From Klebsiella oxytoca NBRC 105695 (GTDB lineage Bacteria; Pseudomonadota; Gammaproteobacteria; Enterobacterales; Enterobacteriaceae): a stretch of DNA of 64,000 nt. The DNA lies in contig NZ_BCZK01000001.1 of assembly GCF_001598695.1 (NCBI RefSeq), positions 434,001 through 498,000 on the forward strand, read 5' to 3'. Made by a program: the position numbers and the translations under genes. Numbering within the stretch: position 1 is the stretch's first letter; every line of letters begins with the position of its first letter. The notes under the pieces were generated by a model. It ran no database searches, had not been told where the DNA came from, and worked only from the letters and a program-made list of their open reading frames with translations. This document shows, in pieces, positions 39,456 through 48,438 of the stretch.

Positions 39456-40207
39456 CGTCCCGGCGTCATGCCGGTCATGGTGCGGAAAAAGTAGATAAAG
39501 GCGCTATCGCTGGCGAAATCAAGCGCCATCGCGGTATCGGTAATCCGCTGCCCGGTAGCCAGCATCTCAACTGCCTTCATTAATCGCCACTGCTGACGCC
39601 ACTGCTGGTAGGACATACCGGTATCGCGGCGGAACAGGCGGCTGATGGTTTTTTCGCTGGCACCGCAGCGGGCTGCGAGCGTCCCAAGCGCCGGCGGTAG
39701 CGCATCGCCGGAAAGCTGCGCCAGCCGTTTATCCTGCGGCAGCGCCAGCATCATCGGCTCCTGGGCGGCGGCGCGAATTTCCGCCTGGCACAGGGCCGCG
39801 AGATGCCGCGCCGGCTCGTTTTCCCAGTCGGTATCCCAGGGGCTGGCGCTGATACGCTCTAAGAGTTCGCGCAGCAGTGGCACCACGTTGAGTATCGCCG
39901 CCTGCGTTGGCAATTGAGGGTAACGCTGCGGCTGAAACCAGACTGAACGATAATCGACAATATTTTTCATCTCCGCGCGATGGCTGATACCGGCCGGGAT
40001 CCAGGCGGCGCGTCCCGGCGGAAGCAGGCACAGCAGCGCGCCATCGTCGAGCGTCAAACGTACGCATCCCTGACGGGTAAACAGGATCTGCGCCATCTTA
40101 TGCTGGTGGCTGCCGGAGTCATGGTTACCCAGCGCCGACTGCACGCCAATCAGGCTTTTTATTAACGCATCCGGATCGAATGCCGCATCAGCGTCAAGCC
40201 AGGCCAT
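39440..40207 (-). CDS. AraC-family regulator (NimR-like)
   Basis: 255 residues: an N-terminal cupin sensor domain (HQHKMAQILFTRQG, PPGRAAWIPAGISHR) and a C-terminal double helix-turn-helix (LGTLAARCGASEKTISRLFRRDTGMSYQQWRQQ; ITDTAMALDFASDSAFIYFFR). The architecture and several blocks resemble E. coli NimR (YeaM). It is divergent from an MFS efflux gene, whose transcription it probably controls. The inducer is unknown. Confidence 0.9.
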   Translation of the reverse strand: MAWLDADAAFDPDALIKSLIGVQSALGNHDSGSHQHKMAQILFTRQGCVRLTLDDGALLCLLPPGRAAWIPAGISHRAEMKNIVDYRSVWFQPQRYPQLPTQAAILNVVPLLRELLERISASPWDTDWENEPARHLAALCQAEIRAAAQEPMMLALPQDKRLAQLSGDALPPALGTLAARCGASEKTISRLFRRDTGMSYQQWRQQWRLMKAVEMLATGQRITDTAMALDFASDSAFIYFFRTMTGMTPGRYFAP

Positions 40208-40301
40208 AATGTCTGATTTCCGATATTTAAAGTCATTATGTTTATAATGTTCGATAAACGGCTTACCTACAATAGCGCCTCTTGTTTATCAGGAGGTAGA
40301 T

Positions 40302-41441
40302 ATGTTGGGACGTGCCGCGCTGGTACTGGTTACTGCGCTATTGATGTTTCCGCAAATAGCGGAAACGATTTATAGCCCGGCGCTGACCGATATCAGCGCC
40401 CGGTTTTCCGTGAGCGCAGCGCAGGCGGCGCAAACGCTCTCCGTATACTTTATCGGTTTTGCCGTCGGCGTTCTGTTGTGGGGCGGATTCAGCGATCGCT
40501 ACGGTCGGCGCCCGGCCCTGCTGGCGGGGTTAGGTGTCTACGCGGCGGGGTGCCTGCTGGCGCTGTGGGCCAGCGATTTTTCGCTGCTGCTGGTGGCGCG
40601 GATCGTCACGGCCGCTGGCGCGGCAACCGGCTCAGTGGTGACGCAGACGGTTCTGCGGGACTGCTATAGCGGGCGGCAGCTGGCGGGGATTTTTTCGTTT
40701 ATCGGCCTGGCGCTGGCGGTGAGCCCGGCCATCGGGGTCTATATCGGCGGCGGGTTGACCGCCATCTGGGGTATGCGCGGTGTATTCAGCGCGCTGGCGA
40801 TTTTTGCCGCCGCGCTCCTGCTGGGCTGCCTGTGGTTGATGCCGGAAACGCGCCCGCATAACCTCAGGGGAGGGTCTTTTCTTGACGTGCTGAGGCGGAT
40901 GGCGGGCGACAGGCGTATCGCTCTGGCGGCAATTCTGGTGGCGGCATTTAACATCAGCCTGTTCAGCTACTACAGTCTGGCTCCCTTTCTGTTCGCCAGA
41001 TTCGATCTCGATGCCCTGGCCTTTGGCTACAGCGGCGTGGCGCTTGCCGCGGGTTCGCTGTTCGGCGCGCTGCTTAACCGCCGTCTGCTGCGTCAGAATG
41101 TCCCGCTGGGGCAAATGCTCGCGATCGCCTGCATCCTCCACCTGGCGGGCGCTGCCGCCGTGTACGTGCTGCGGGAATCGCTGTGGTTTGTGGCGCCGGT
41201 CGCGCTGGTCACCCTCGCGTATGCGATGGCGATCCCGCTGGTTCTGGGATCGGCGCTGAGCGCCTATGGCGACTGTCGGGGCACCGCCGGCGCCATTTTC
41301 GGCTTGTTTTATTATCTTCTGATAGGCGCCGGTCTGCTGGCGGCCGGATGGGGGCAATCGCTGGGCGCATCGCTGCTGCTGTGCGCTGGGGTAAGCCTCA
41401 TCGCCGGGTGGCGCTATATGCACTCGCTCAACGACGCATAA
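40302..41441 (+). CDS. MFS drug efflux transporter, Bcr/CflA family
   Basis: 379 residues, 12 transmembrane segments. Drug:proton antiporter features: IYSPALTDISARF, motif A GGFSDRYGRRPALLAG after helix 2, and QTVLRDCYSGRQLAG, which is typical of Bcr/CflA. It differs from NimT, a CynX-type carrier, despite its NimR-like neighbour. AGGAGG precedes the ATG. Substrate unknown. Confidence 0.9.
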   Translation: MLGRAALVLVTALLMFPQIAETIYSPALTDISARFSVSAAQAAQTLSVYFIGFAVGVLLWGGFSDRYGRRPALLAGLGVYAAGCLLALWASDFSLLLVARIVTAAGAATGSVVTQTVLRDCYSGRQLAGIFSFIGLALAVSPAIGVYIGGGLTAIWGMRGVFSALAIFAAALLLGCLWLMPETRPHNLRGGSFLDVLRRMAGDRRIALAAILVAAFNISLFSYYSLAPFLFARFDLDALAFGYSGVALAAGSLFGALLNRRLLRQNVPLGQMLAIACILHLAGAAAVYVLRESLWFVAPVALVTLAYAMAIPLVLGSALSAYGDCRGTAGAIFGLFYYLLIGAGLLAAGWGQSLGASLLLCAGVSLIAGWRYMHSLNDA

Positions 41442-41489
41442 GGCCGATTTCTGGCAAAGCTTAGTGATTTAATTTCTTTGTTATTTAAC

Positions 41490-41528
41490 GCGTTATCTCA
41501 CATCTTCGGGGGAGCAAAACGATAACGC
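41490..41528 (+). promoter_or_regulatory. Inverted repeat in the desaturase leader
   Basis: GCGTTATC (41490-41497) and GATAACGC (41521-41528) form a perfect 8-bp inverted repeat with a 23-base spacer, 18 bases before the desaturase ATG. It may be a dimeric regulator site or an mRNA hairpin that covers the spacer. Confidence 0.4.
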
Positions 41529-41546
41529 GAAAAGGTAGCTTCAGGA

Positions 41547-42530
41547 ATGGCAAAAAGCAGATCGGCCTATTTGCATCCGCAGCAGCGCGAGCGGATTCAG
41601 CAGTTGTCCCGCAGCTGGCTGTGGCGCAGCGAACTGCCGACCTGGCTACTGATTTTTGCGATCTACGGCGGCTGGTTTGCCTCGCTGGCCTGGTGGCGCG
41701 CGCTGGGGCTGTTCCCGGCCACGCTGCTGCTGGTCTGGTTCACCGCCTGGTATATGTCACTGCAGCACGAGCTCATTCACGGCCATCCCACCTCGCGGCC
41801 GTGGTTTAATCAACTGCTGGGGACCCTGCCGCTGGCGGTCTGGTACCCCTATGGTCTGTATCGCGACTCGCACCTGGCGCACCATAATCATCATCTGCTG
41901 ACGCAGCCGGTTGACGATCCGGAATCCTACTATTTTACGCCGCAGAGCTGGCAGCATTTTGCCCCCTGGCAGCGCAGTCTTATTCATCTGCGCAATACGT
42001 TTATCGGCAGGCTGCTGGTAGCGCCGCTGCTGGATATTGCCCAGACGCTCAGCTGCGCGCTGACGGCGCTGCGTCTTCGGCGGGTGAAGACGCTAGCGAT
42101 GTGGCTGGTTCACGGCCTGCTGCTGGCGGCGCTGTTCGCGTGGATGCATCACCTTGACTTTTCGCCGCTCTATTTCGTGCTGGCTGTCAGCTATCCTGCG
42201 CTGGCGTTAACCAAAGTGCGCTCTTTTCTTGAGCACCGCGCCGCGGATGATCCGCTGGCCCGTTCGGTGATTAACGAGGCGGGACTGGTCTGGCGGGTGC
42301 TGTTCCTCAATCTCAACTACCATTCAGTGCATCACGATTTGCCGGGCGTACCGTGGTACGGGCTGCGAAAAATCTATCTGCATAATCAGGCGGAGTATCA
42401 GCGGCGCAACGCCGGGTTTGTGGTGCGCGGCTACGGTGAATGGCTGCGGCATTTTTTTGCCAGACCGGTGGCGGTGAATGCGCATCCCGGGTTCAACCAG
42501 CAGGGTAAGGCGGATGAAGAGCATGAGTGA
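41547..42530 (+). CDS. Membrane fatty acid desaturase family protein
   Basis: 327 residues with several hydrophobic helices and the three histidine boxes of di-iron membrane desaturases/hydroxylases: HELIHGH (74-80), HLAHHNHH (109-116) and HSVHHD (259-264). It would need oxygen and an electron donor, neither encoded nearby. It overlaps the start of the PhnD-like gene. Enterics normally make unsaturated lipids anaerobically through FabA/B, so this is an accessory enzyme; substrate unknown. Confidence 0.88.
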   Translation: MAKSRSAYLHPQQRERIQQLSRSWLWRSELPTWLLIFAIYGGWFASLAWWRALGLFPATLLLVWFTAWYMSLQHELIHGHPTSRPWFNQLLGTLPLAVWYPYGLYRDSHLAHHNHHLLTQPVDDPESYYFTPQSWQHFAPWQRSLIHLRNTFIGRLLVAPLLDIAQTLSCALTALRLRRVKTLAMWLVHGLLLAALFAWMHHLDFSPLYFVLAVSYPALALTKVRSFLEHRAADDPLARSVINEAGLVWRVLFLNLNYHSVHHDLPGVPWYGLRKIYLHNQAEYQRRNAGFVVRGYGEWLRHFFARPVAVNAHPGFNQQGKADEEHE

Positions 42531-43323
42531 AAGGCTGGCGTTTCCGATGTACGCGGTGAATGACGAGGATACTCAGGCGCTCTGGCGGGCGGTGCGGCAG
42601 CTGCTGGCGGCTCGCGGCGTGGTGGATGAGGATGGGCTGTCATATACGGTACCTGAGGATCTGCTGGCGCACTGGCGCCATCCGGCGCTGCTGTTGAGCC
42701 AGACCTGCGGTTATCCGCTGGTGACGCTGTTGGCGAACGTGCAAACGGTCGGCTGTTTTCACTATTCGGCGCCCGGATGCGAAGGGCGGAACTACCGCAG
42801 CCTGCTGGTGGCGCGTGAAGCGGACGGAGGGAAGTCGCTGGCAGATTTTCACGGGCGTCGGGTCGCGTGCAATTCGCCGGATTCCCAGTCCGGCTATAAC
42901 GTGCTGTTAAAAATGATCGCGCCGCTGTCGCGCGATGGGCGTTTCTTCTCAACGGTCGCGTTTAGCGGCAGCCATCGCCAGTCGCTGCGTGAAGTTCAGC
43001 AGGGGACGGCGGATATTGCCGCCATTGATTGCGTGACCTGGGCGCTGCTGCAGCGTCATCAGCCGGAGGCGCTGGCGGGGCTGACGGTGATTGCCCATAG
43101 CCCGCTGGCCCCGGGGCTACCGCTGATTACGTCGGCGACGACGCCCGCGGCGACGCTGGAGTTGCTCAGAGAGGCATTGCAGCAGCTGGTGAGCGATGAA
43201 CGCTATCAGCCGCTTTGCGAAGCGCTGTTTATCTGCGGCTACAGCGATATGCGGCGCGCGGACTATCAGCCGCTGCTGGCGTGGCGTGAAGAGGCCGCGG
43301 CCAGAGGCGTTGTGCGGCTATAG
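42514..43323 (+). CDS. PhnD-like phosphate/phosphonate-type substrate-binding fold protein, no signal peptide
   Basis: About 269 residues. The bilobed binding-protein fold is suggested by LLLSQTCGYPLV, SLADFHGRRVACNSPDSQSGYN, the AFSGSHRQSLREVQQGTADIAAIDCVTWALL block and GLPLITSATTP, all typical of PhnD-type domains. It lacks a signal peptide and no ABC permease is adjacent, so it may act in the cytosol. Starts at ATG 42514 or ATG 42523, both overlapping the desaturase gene, which implies translational coupling. Function unknown. Confidence 0.8.
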   Translation: MKSMSERLAFPMYAVNDEDTQALWRAVRQLLAARGVVDEDGLSYTVPEDLLAHWRHPALLLSQTCGYPLVTLLANVQTVGCFHYSAPGCEGRNYRSLLVAREADGGKSLADFHGRRVACNSPDSQSGYNVLLKMIAPLSRDGRFFSTVAFSGSHRQSLREVQQGTADIAAIDCVTWALLQRHQPEALAGLTVIAHSPLAPGLPLITSATTPAATLELLREALQQLVSDERYQPLCEALFICGYSDMRRADYQPLLAWREEAAARGVVRL

Positions 43324-43335
43324 TTGGCAATTGCC

Positions 43336-43440
43336 TCGGGCCGCGGCGCAAGCGCCTTGCCCGGGCTACCCGATCGCAGGCGGTTGTGAACCCGTAGCCC
43401 GGTCATACAGCAGCGCCACCGGGAAGCAAGTCGCAGCGCG
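43336..43440. repeat. REP/BIME-type repeat
   Basis: Between the PhnD-like gene and the pseudouridine synthase gene are inverted GC-rich units: GGCGCAAGCGCCTTGCCCGGGCTACCC and, in opposite orientation, GTAGCCCGGTCATACAGCAGCGCCACCGGG. They share GCCCGGGCTAC with the cluster at 5.3-5.4 kb, so both belong to one chromosomal repeat family. Confidence 0.65.
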
Positions 43441-43510
43441 GTCAGAGAGTCGAATTCAGGCGTTGACGTCAATTGGCGTAGGGGAGCGTCGGGCTGGCGA
43501 GCGAAGCGAG

Positions 43511-44197
43511 TTAAAACGCGCTGGGGCTGACGGCGTCGATCCTCTCTCCGCTAACCGGATGCACGAAATGCAGTTCGCTGGCGTGCAGCATCAGGCGCGG
43601 TGCCTGTTCTGTTCCCGGAAGCGCCATGCCGCCGTACAGATCGCAGCCCAGAATAGGATGGCCAAGGTGCTGGCAGTGAATACGCAACTGATGGGTGCGG
43701 CCGGTTTCCGGCGTCAGCTGGACTCGCGTTACCGGCACTTGACCTTGATAGCGCAGGCGCTCCACGACCCGATAGCCGGAGCGGGCAGGTTTGCCGTGGC
43801 GCGGGCAAATCGTCATCAGCGGAAACAGCGCCGGATCTTTGGCTATCGGAGCGTCAACGGTTCCTTCATCATCCGCCAGATGCCCGCACAGCAGCGCGCT
43901 GTAGACTTTGCTCACCGCACGCTGGCTGAACTGCTGGCAGAGCGCGGCGTTGATGGCCTTGTTGCGCGCAATCACCATCAGCCCGGAGGTGCCGAAATCA
44001 AGACGATGCGCCAGCGTGCAGCCGGGAAACTGTTGTACCAGTCGATAATGTACCGAGTCGAGATTCAGGGGATTTTTCCCCGACAGGCTCAGCAGGCCTG
44101 AGGGTTTATCGATCAGCAGCAGATGGTCATCCTGGTAGAGGATATCGATTTCAGCGTGGCACGGCGGGGCGATAAAGGTATCGATAACGGTAGACAT
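43511..44197 (-). CDS. RluA-family pseudouridine synthase
   Basis: 228 residues. The catalytic Asp67 lies in the HRLDFGTSG motif, with IDKPSGLLSLSGKNP before it and GRTHQLRIHCQHLGHPILGCDLYG after, all standard RluA-class markers. There is no N-terminal S4 domain. It resembles but is not collinear with E. coli RluA at the N terminus, so it may be a paralogue; target RNA unknown. The frame opens at GTG 44251, but ATG 44197 places the start just before the domain. Confidence 0.88.
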   Translation of the reverse strand: MSTVIDTFIAPPCHAEIDILYQDDHLLLIDKPSGLLSLSGKNPLNLDSVHYRLVQQFPGCTLAHRLDFGTSGLMVIARNKAINAALCQQFSQRAVSKVYSALLCGHLADDEGTVDAPIAKDPALFPLMTICPRHGKPARSGYRVVERLRYQGQVPVTRVQLTPETGRTHQLRIHCQHLGHPILGCDLYGGMALPGTEQAPRLMLHASELHFVHPVSGERIDAVSPSAF

Positions 44198-44256
44198 CAG
44201 GCTGCACGGAGAGAGAGTGGAGGCGGATAATAGCGTATTATTCGCCTTCACGCGAG

Positions 44257-45165
44257 CTATGCGGTGACGGTACTCATGGCCTTAATATGCTGCCAGAAAC
44301 GTTCGGCGGACTGGTTGAGCCGCGCACCGGAGCGATAAATATAGGCGCCGATCGGCAAGGACAGGCTCTCATCCATTATCGTCAGGCGGCCTTCCTCGAG
44401 CTCGCGCTTGATAGAGTATTGCGGCAGCCAGCCCACGCCGTCGCCGTTGAGGATCATACGTTTTAACAGCTCGCTCATTGAGGAGACAAAGGTCAGCGAG
44501 AAGGTAATTTCCGGCTTGCGGTCGATCACCTGATTCACCTGGCGTCCCATATAGCTGTCGTTGGCGTATTTCATCAGCGGCAGCACCCCGCGATGCAAAT
44601 TAAAAAGCGGTCTGCCGTGCTTATCGCAGGGAGAAACGAGGTGCAGCGCTGAGTCGAAAATTTTATGATTGATAAACGGATAGTTCATCAGCTCTTCATT
44701 ATAAAACGACAGGATAAAATCACTTTTGCCTTCTTTAAGATTAAATACGGCATCGTTGACATTAATCGATTCAACATGAAAAGTTTTATTCTTCCGGTCG
44801 GTATAACCGGCGATAATTTCTGGCAGTAATAAAACGGAAAGCGACGGCGCAGCGTCGATTCTTATTTTCTGCGTGGTGTTGTTCAGCCCTTTAATTCGGC
44901 TGATCTGGAAGTCCATATCGTCGAGCATATTTCGTGCGTAGCCAACGAAAATCTTCCCTCGGTTGGTCAGCTGCAGCGGGTTTGCCGAACGGTCGAAGAT
45001 GCTGAAGCCCAGCGAAGACTCGAGCGCCTGAATGCGGCGGCTGAAGGAGGACTGCGAAATATTGCGGCTTTTGGCCGCGAGCGTAAAGCTTCTGGCTTCC
45101 TCAAGGGCAATCACATCGTAAAGCCATTTTACTTCAAGATTCGCCAGCACCGATCCATTCCTCAT
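44257..45165 (-). CDS. LysR-family regulator, HypT (YjiE)-like
   Basis: 302 residues. The N-terminal winged helix (FTLAAKSRNISQSSFSRRIQALESSLG) and C-terminal periplasmic-binding-type effector domain are intact. It resembles E. coli HypT in VKWLYDVIALEEARSF, the NSYMGR-type segment (NDSYMGRQVNQ) and SSMSELLKRMILNGDGVGWLP. ATG 45165 is used; GTG 45150 with AGGA eight bases upstream is an alternative. It is divergent from pckA, its probable target. Confidence 0.88.
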   Translation of the reverse strand: MRNGSVLANLEVKWLYDVIALEEARSFTLAAKSRNISQSSFSRRIQALESSLGFSIFDRSANPLQLTNRGKIFVGYARNMLDDMDFQISRIKGLNNTTQKIRIDAAPSLSVLLLPEIIAGYTDRKNKTFHVESINVNDAVFNLKEGKSDFILSFYNEELMNYPFINHKIFDSALHLVSPCDKHGRPLFNLHRGVLPLMKYANDSYMGRQVNQVIDRKPEITFSLTFVSSMSELLKRMILNGDGVGWLPQYSIKRELEEGRLTIMDESLSLPIGAYIYRSGARLNQSAERFWQHIKAMSTVTA

Positions 45166-45178
45166 TCCTGCAATAAAT

Positions 45179-45216
45179 GCTATGCAATTTTAGCATAACG
45201 CATAGAAACTATGCAA
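45179..45216. promoter_or_regulatory. Clustered TATGC/GCATA operator, LysR-type
   Basis: TATGC (45181), GCATA (45193), GCATA (45200) and TATGC (45210) alternate in orientation within 38 bases, just upstream of the LysR gene. Such paired inverted repeats fit binding of a tetrameric LysR protein controlling both directions. The rest of the 300-base gap has no ORF; a GG-N10-GC pair (45355-45368, TTGCA at -12 but TGGTT at -24) is noted only as a weak sigma-54 candidate. Confidence 0.6.
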
Positions 45217-45465
45217 TTAACATACTTACCTACAGGTGTTAACATTTTTAGCAGAGTTAGCTTATGAGGTATACGTGCCAACGATATTTCTAAAGTACAG
45301 GCGAAACCCTACACGAGCACGATTTTAAATCGCCGGCTCTGGTCTGTTCATCCTGGTTATTTAATTGCACGATGGTTTTTTTATTAAAATAAATCCATCT
45401 GCTTAACTGACGGGTTGAAATAACCGAATAGCATCTTATCCAGCCAATAGTTTGTCAGGAGTGCC

Positions 45466-47106
45466 ATGTCACGTATTGAATCAGTAAAAGACGCTCTTCT
45501 TGCGCTCGGAATTCAGGAAAGCAGCGAGCTGTTTTATAACCCCGATTACGACTTGCTGATTGCGCATGAAACCAATGCAGAGCTCACCGGCGCGGCGCGC
45601 GGCGTCATGACCGAGTCCGGGGCCGTTGCCGTGGATACCGGGATCTTTACCGGACGCTCTCCGCGCGACAAATATATCGTCAGAGACGAGCTGACGCGTG
45701 ACACCGTCTGGTGGTCCGATTCCGGCCTTGGCCGCAACGATAATAAGCCGTTATCCACGGAGATTTGGGCTGACCTGAAGACGCTGGTTGCCGGACAGCT
45801 GAGCGGCAAAAAATTGTATGTTGTCGATGCCTGGTGCGGCGCCAGTCCGGCAACGCGCCTGGGCGTCCGCTTCGTCACCGAAGTGGCCTGGCAGGCGCAC
45901 TTCGTCAAAAACATGTTTATTGCGCCGAGCGCGGAAGAGCTGGCTGAATTTACGCCGGACTTCGTCGTCCTCAACGGCGCGGGCTGCACCAACGACAAAT
46001 GGCAGGAACAAGGGCTGAATTCCGAGAACTTTGTCGCCTTTAACCTGAGCGAAAAAATTCAGCTGATCGGCGGCACCTGGTACGGCGGCGAAATGAAGAA
46101 GGGTCTCTTCTCGGTGATGAACTATCTGCTCCCGCAGCAGGGGATCGCCTCGATGCACTGTTCAGCTAACCGCGGCGAAGCGGGAGACGTGGCGCTCTTC
46201 TTTGGTCTGTCAGGCACCGGCAAAACCACGCTTTCCACCGACCCGCTGCGTCAGCTGATCGGCGATGACGAGCACGGCTGGGACGATGAAGGCGTGTTTA
46301 ACTTCGAAGGCGGCTGCTATGCCAAGACCATTAATCTTGACCCGCATGCCGAACCGGAAATTTACGGCGCGATTCGTCGTAACGCGCTGCTGGAAAACGT
46401 GGTGGTCAGAGCCGATGGCAGCGTGGATTACGCCGACGGCAGTAAGACTGAAAATACCCGCGTTTCTTATCCGCTGTCGCATATTGACAACATCGTGAAA
46501 CCGGTATCGCGCGCGGGCCATCCGTCGAAGGTCATTTTTCTTGCCGCCGATGCTTTTGGCGTGCTGCCGCCGGTATCCCGTCTGACAACCGAGCAGATGC
46601 AGTATCATTTCCTGTCGGGTTTTACCTCGAAGCTGGCCGGAACCGAGCGCGGCATTACTCAGCCCACGCCAACCTTCTCCGCCTGCTATGGCGCGGCCTT
46701 CCTGCTGCTGCACCCGACGCAGTATGCCAGCGTTCTGGCTGCGAAAATGGCGGCATCGGGCGCCGAGGCCTGGCTGGTGAATACCGGCTGGAACGGAGAG
46801 GGCAAGCGCCTTTCGCTACGCGATACGCGCAATATCATCAGCGCGATCTTAAACGGCACTACCGGCGAGCTGCGCGAGGAGACGGTCCCGGTGTTCGGTC
46901 TGTCTATTCCGCAAACCGTGCCAGGCGTGGATAGCGCGCTGCTTGACCCGCGTAGCGGCTGGTCTTCCGCCGACAAATGGCAGGAGAAGGCCGAAAGTCT
47001 GGCGCAGTTGTTTATGGATAACTTCAGGCAATATAGCGATACCGAAGCCGGCGCCCGCCTGGCGTTAGCCGGTCCGACGCTGACAAAATCAGCCGTTACG
47101 GCCTAA
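45466..47106 (+). CDS. pckA: Phosphoenolpyruvate carboxykinase (ATP)
   Basis: 546 residues (E. coli PckA 540). It converts oxaloacetate and ATP to PEP and CO2 in gluconeogenesis, and can run in reverse under high CO2. Signatures: [12 protein letters not shown] near 63, the P-loop GLSGTGKTT at 247, the [24 protein letters not shown] metal region and [18 protein letters not shown] precedes the ATG. In enterics the housekeeping pckA lies near mrcA/envZ; here it sits next to a LysR gene, so it is either a second copy or a relocated one. That cannot be decided from this window. Confidence 0.95.
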   Translation: MSRIESVKDALLALGIQESSELFYNPDYDLLIAHETNAELTGAARGVMTESGAVAVDTGIFTGRSPRDKYIVRDELTRDTVWWSDSGLGRNDNKPLSTEIWADLKTLVAGQLSGKKLYVVDAWCGASPATRLGVRFVTEVAWQAHFVKNMFIAPSAEELAEFTPDFVVLNGAGCTNDKWQEQGLNSENFVAFNLSEKIQLIGGTWYGGEMKKGLFSVMNYLLPQQGIASMHCSANRGEAGDVALFFGLSGTGKTTLSTDPLRQLIGDDEHGWDDEGVFNFEGGCYAKTINLDPHAEPEIYGAIRRNALLENVVVRADGSVDYADGSKTENTRVSYPLSHIDNIVKPVSRAGHPSKVIFLAADAFGVLPPVSRLTTEQMQYHFLSGFTSKLAGTERGITQPTPTFSACYGAAFLLLHPTQYASVLAAKMAASGAEAWLVNTGWNGEGKRLSLRDTRNIISAILNGTTGELREETVPVFGLSIPQTVPGVDSALLDPRSGWSSADKWQEKAESLAQLFMDNFRQYSDTEAGARLALAGPTLTKSAVTA

Positions 47107-47123
47107 GGCATTTTTTCAGCGAC

Positions 47124-47150
47124 CAACCCGGGCAGCCGCCCGGGTTTTTT
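47124..47150 (+). terminator. pckA terminator
   Basis: AACCCGGGC / GCCCGGGTT, a 9-bp perfect stem with a 4-base loop followed by TTTT, 18 bases after the stop. Confidence 0.9.
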
Positions 47151-47338
47151 ACGTTAGCCATCGCCGGGTGAATGGCGCAGGAACTTGACTCTGCCTGTTT
47201 AGCGATTATAAATAAAGGGATGCAGGGCTCAGGATTGGGTCAAAATAACCTCATGGCATTATTGTTATGAGAATTATCCTGGTAACCCCGCTGCGATGAT
47301 CCCTCGATACGCTGATATCGATAAATAAAGGAATGACT

Positions 47339-47833
47339 ATGAAACTCTGGAGTAAAACGCTAATCGCTTCTGCCGTATGCTTATTTCTTGCCGGCTGTGA
47401 TGATTCCTCAAAGGTTGATGCTAATCTGGATAAAGCAAAAGATAACGCCCAACAAATTAAAGAGGCGGCGTCCGATAAAGCCGACGCAATTAAGGATGAA
47501 GCTGATAAACACATTGATGCAATAAAAAAACAGGCGGCGGACGAGGCCAACAATCTCAGCAGCCAGGCCTCCAGCATCAAGGCGGAGGCGGATAAAAAAG
47601 CGGAAGCAATTGCTCAGCAGGCCCAGGCCCAGGCTGATGCCGTCAAGCAGGATGCCCGGCAGAAAAGCGACCAAATCGTGCAGGAAGCTGGCAAAATTAA
47701 AGACAGCGCGATTGTTGATGCCAATAACCTGGCCAACGATGCGGCGAATAAAACAAAAGAAATTAAAGAGAGTATCGCTCCCGCTAAAACCGCAGAAGAT
47801 GCGGCCAATGCGAACCAGCAGACATCACACTGA
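47339..47833 (+). CDS. Coiled-coil / LEA-like alanine-rich lipoprotein
   Basis: 164 residues. The signal peptide ends in lipobox LAGC with the lipidated Cys near residue 20, followed by Asp-Asp, the +2 Asp that usually retains lipoproteins in the inner membrane. The rest is a long charged amphipathic helix rich in Ala, Lys, Asp and Gln with quasi-11-residue repeats (ADAIKDEADKH, IDAIKKQAADE, IKAEADKKAEA, IAQQAQAQADA), resembling late-embryogenesis-abundant or apolipoprotein-like helices. AAGGA is six bases before ATG 47339. A role in envelope or desiccation stress is only a guess. Confidence 0.75.
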   Translation: MKLWSKTLIASAVCLFLAGCDDSSKVDANLDKAKDNAQQIKEAASDKADAIKDEADKHIDAIKKQAADEANNLSSQASSIKAEADKKAEAIAQQAQAQADAVKQDARQKSDQIVQEAGKIKDSAIVDANNLANDAANKTKEIKESIAPAKTAEDAANANQQTSH

Positions 47834-47860
47834 TTATTTTTCGCCCTCCGCCTTATGCCA

Positions 47861-47898
47861 ACATTATCTTCAGCGCGTTGGTTCGCTGAAGATAATGT
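47861..47898. terminator. Perfect 15-bp hairpin between convergent lipoprotein and blc genes
   Basis: ACATTATCTTCAGCG pairs perfectly with CGCTGAAGATAATGT across an 8-base loop. It is centred between the two stops. There is no T-run on either side, unusual for a terminator this strong. Confidence 0.6.
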
Positions 47899-47910
47899 GG
47901 ATTCAGCCTT

Positions 47911-48438
47911 TTATCTGTGGGTCACCCAGACGAGTTTATCGACCGGGAAGCCCAACTTCCGCGCAATGCTCACATACTCCTGCTTCACGGAGTCAGGGAT
48001 GGTCGGCGTGCGCGACAGGATCCACAGATAGCCGCGATCGGGGCCGCTGACCAGTGCATATTGATACTGGCTATCCAGCGCGATCACGTTATAGCCACCG
48101 TAAAACGGGCCAAAAAAGGAGACTTTCAGCGCCGCAGTATCAGGAGCGCCGGTGAAATAAGCTTTACCCTCGCTCTCGTTCCATTTTTGTTTCTGCGGAT
48201 CGTAACCACGGTTAACTACGCTAATGCCGCCATCGCTGCGTTGACCGTAGGTCGCGGTGACCTGCTCCAGGCCGCGTTCGAAACGATTTTCAAGGCGGGC
48301 AACTTCATACCATTTGCCCAGATACCGACTCGCGTCAAAGTCGCTTATGGGCTGGACACCTTTGGGTGGCGTGGGGGATTTACAGGCGACAAGGGTTAAT
48401 GCGATAGCAACGCCAGTCAGAACAGGCCATATCTTCAT
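47911..48438 (-). CDS. blc: Outer-membrane lipoprotein Blc (bacterial lipocalin)
   Basis: 175 residues. The signal peptide ends in VACKS (lipidated Cys near 19). The lipocalin GKWYEVARL motif follows near residue 41, then the eight-stranded barrel with FFGPFYGGYNVIALD and YLWILSRTPTI. Blc binds lysophospholipids and helps envelope maintenance under starvation or osmotic stress. It converges with the upstream lipoprotein gene. Confidence 0.94.
   Translation of the reverse strand: MKIWPVLTGVAIALTLVACKSPTPPKGVQPISDFDASRYLGKWYEVARLENRFERGLEQVTATYGQRSDGGISVVNRGYDPQKQKWNESEGKAYFTGAPDTAALKVSFFGPFYGGYNVIALDSQYQYALVSGPDRGYLWILSRTPTIPDSVKQEYVSIARKLGFPVDKLVWVTHR

Noticed and set aside
40302-41441. Calling the MFS gene nimT because its divergent regulator resembles NimR
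   Set aside because: The protein has Bcr/CflA motifs (RDCYSGRQLAG region) rather than those of CynX-type NimT.
45354-45370. Possible sigma-54 promoter before pckA (GG-N10-GC)
   Set aside because: The -12 TTGCA is good but the -24 reads TGGTT; a GG-N10-GC pair arises often by chance, and a LysR regulator normally works with sigma-70.
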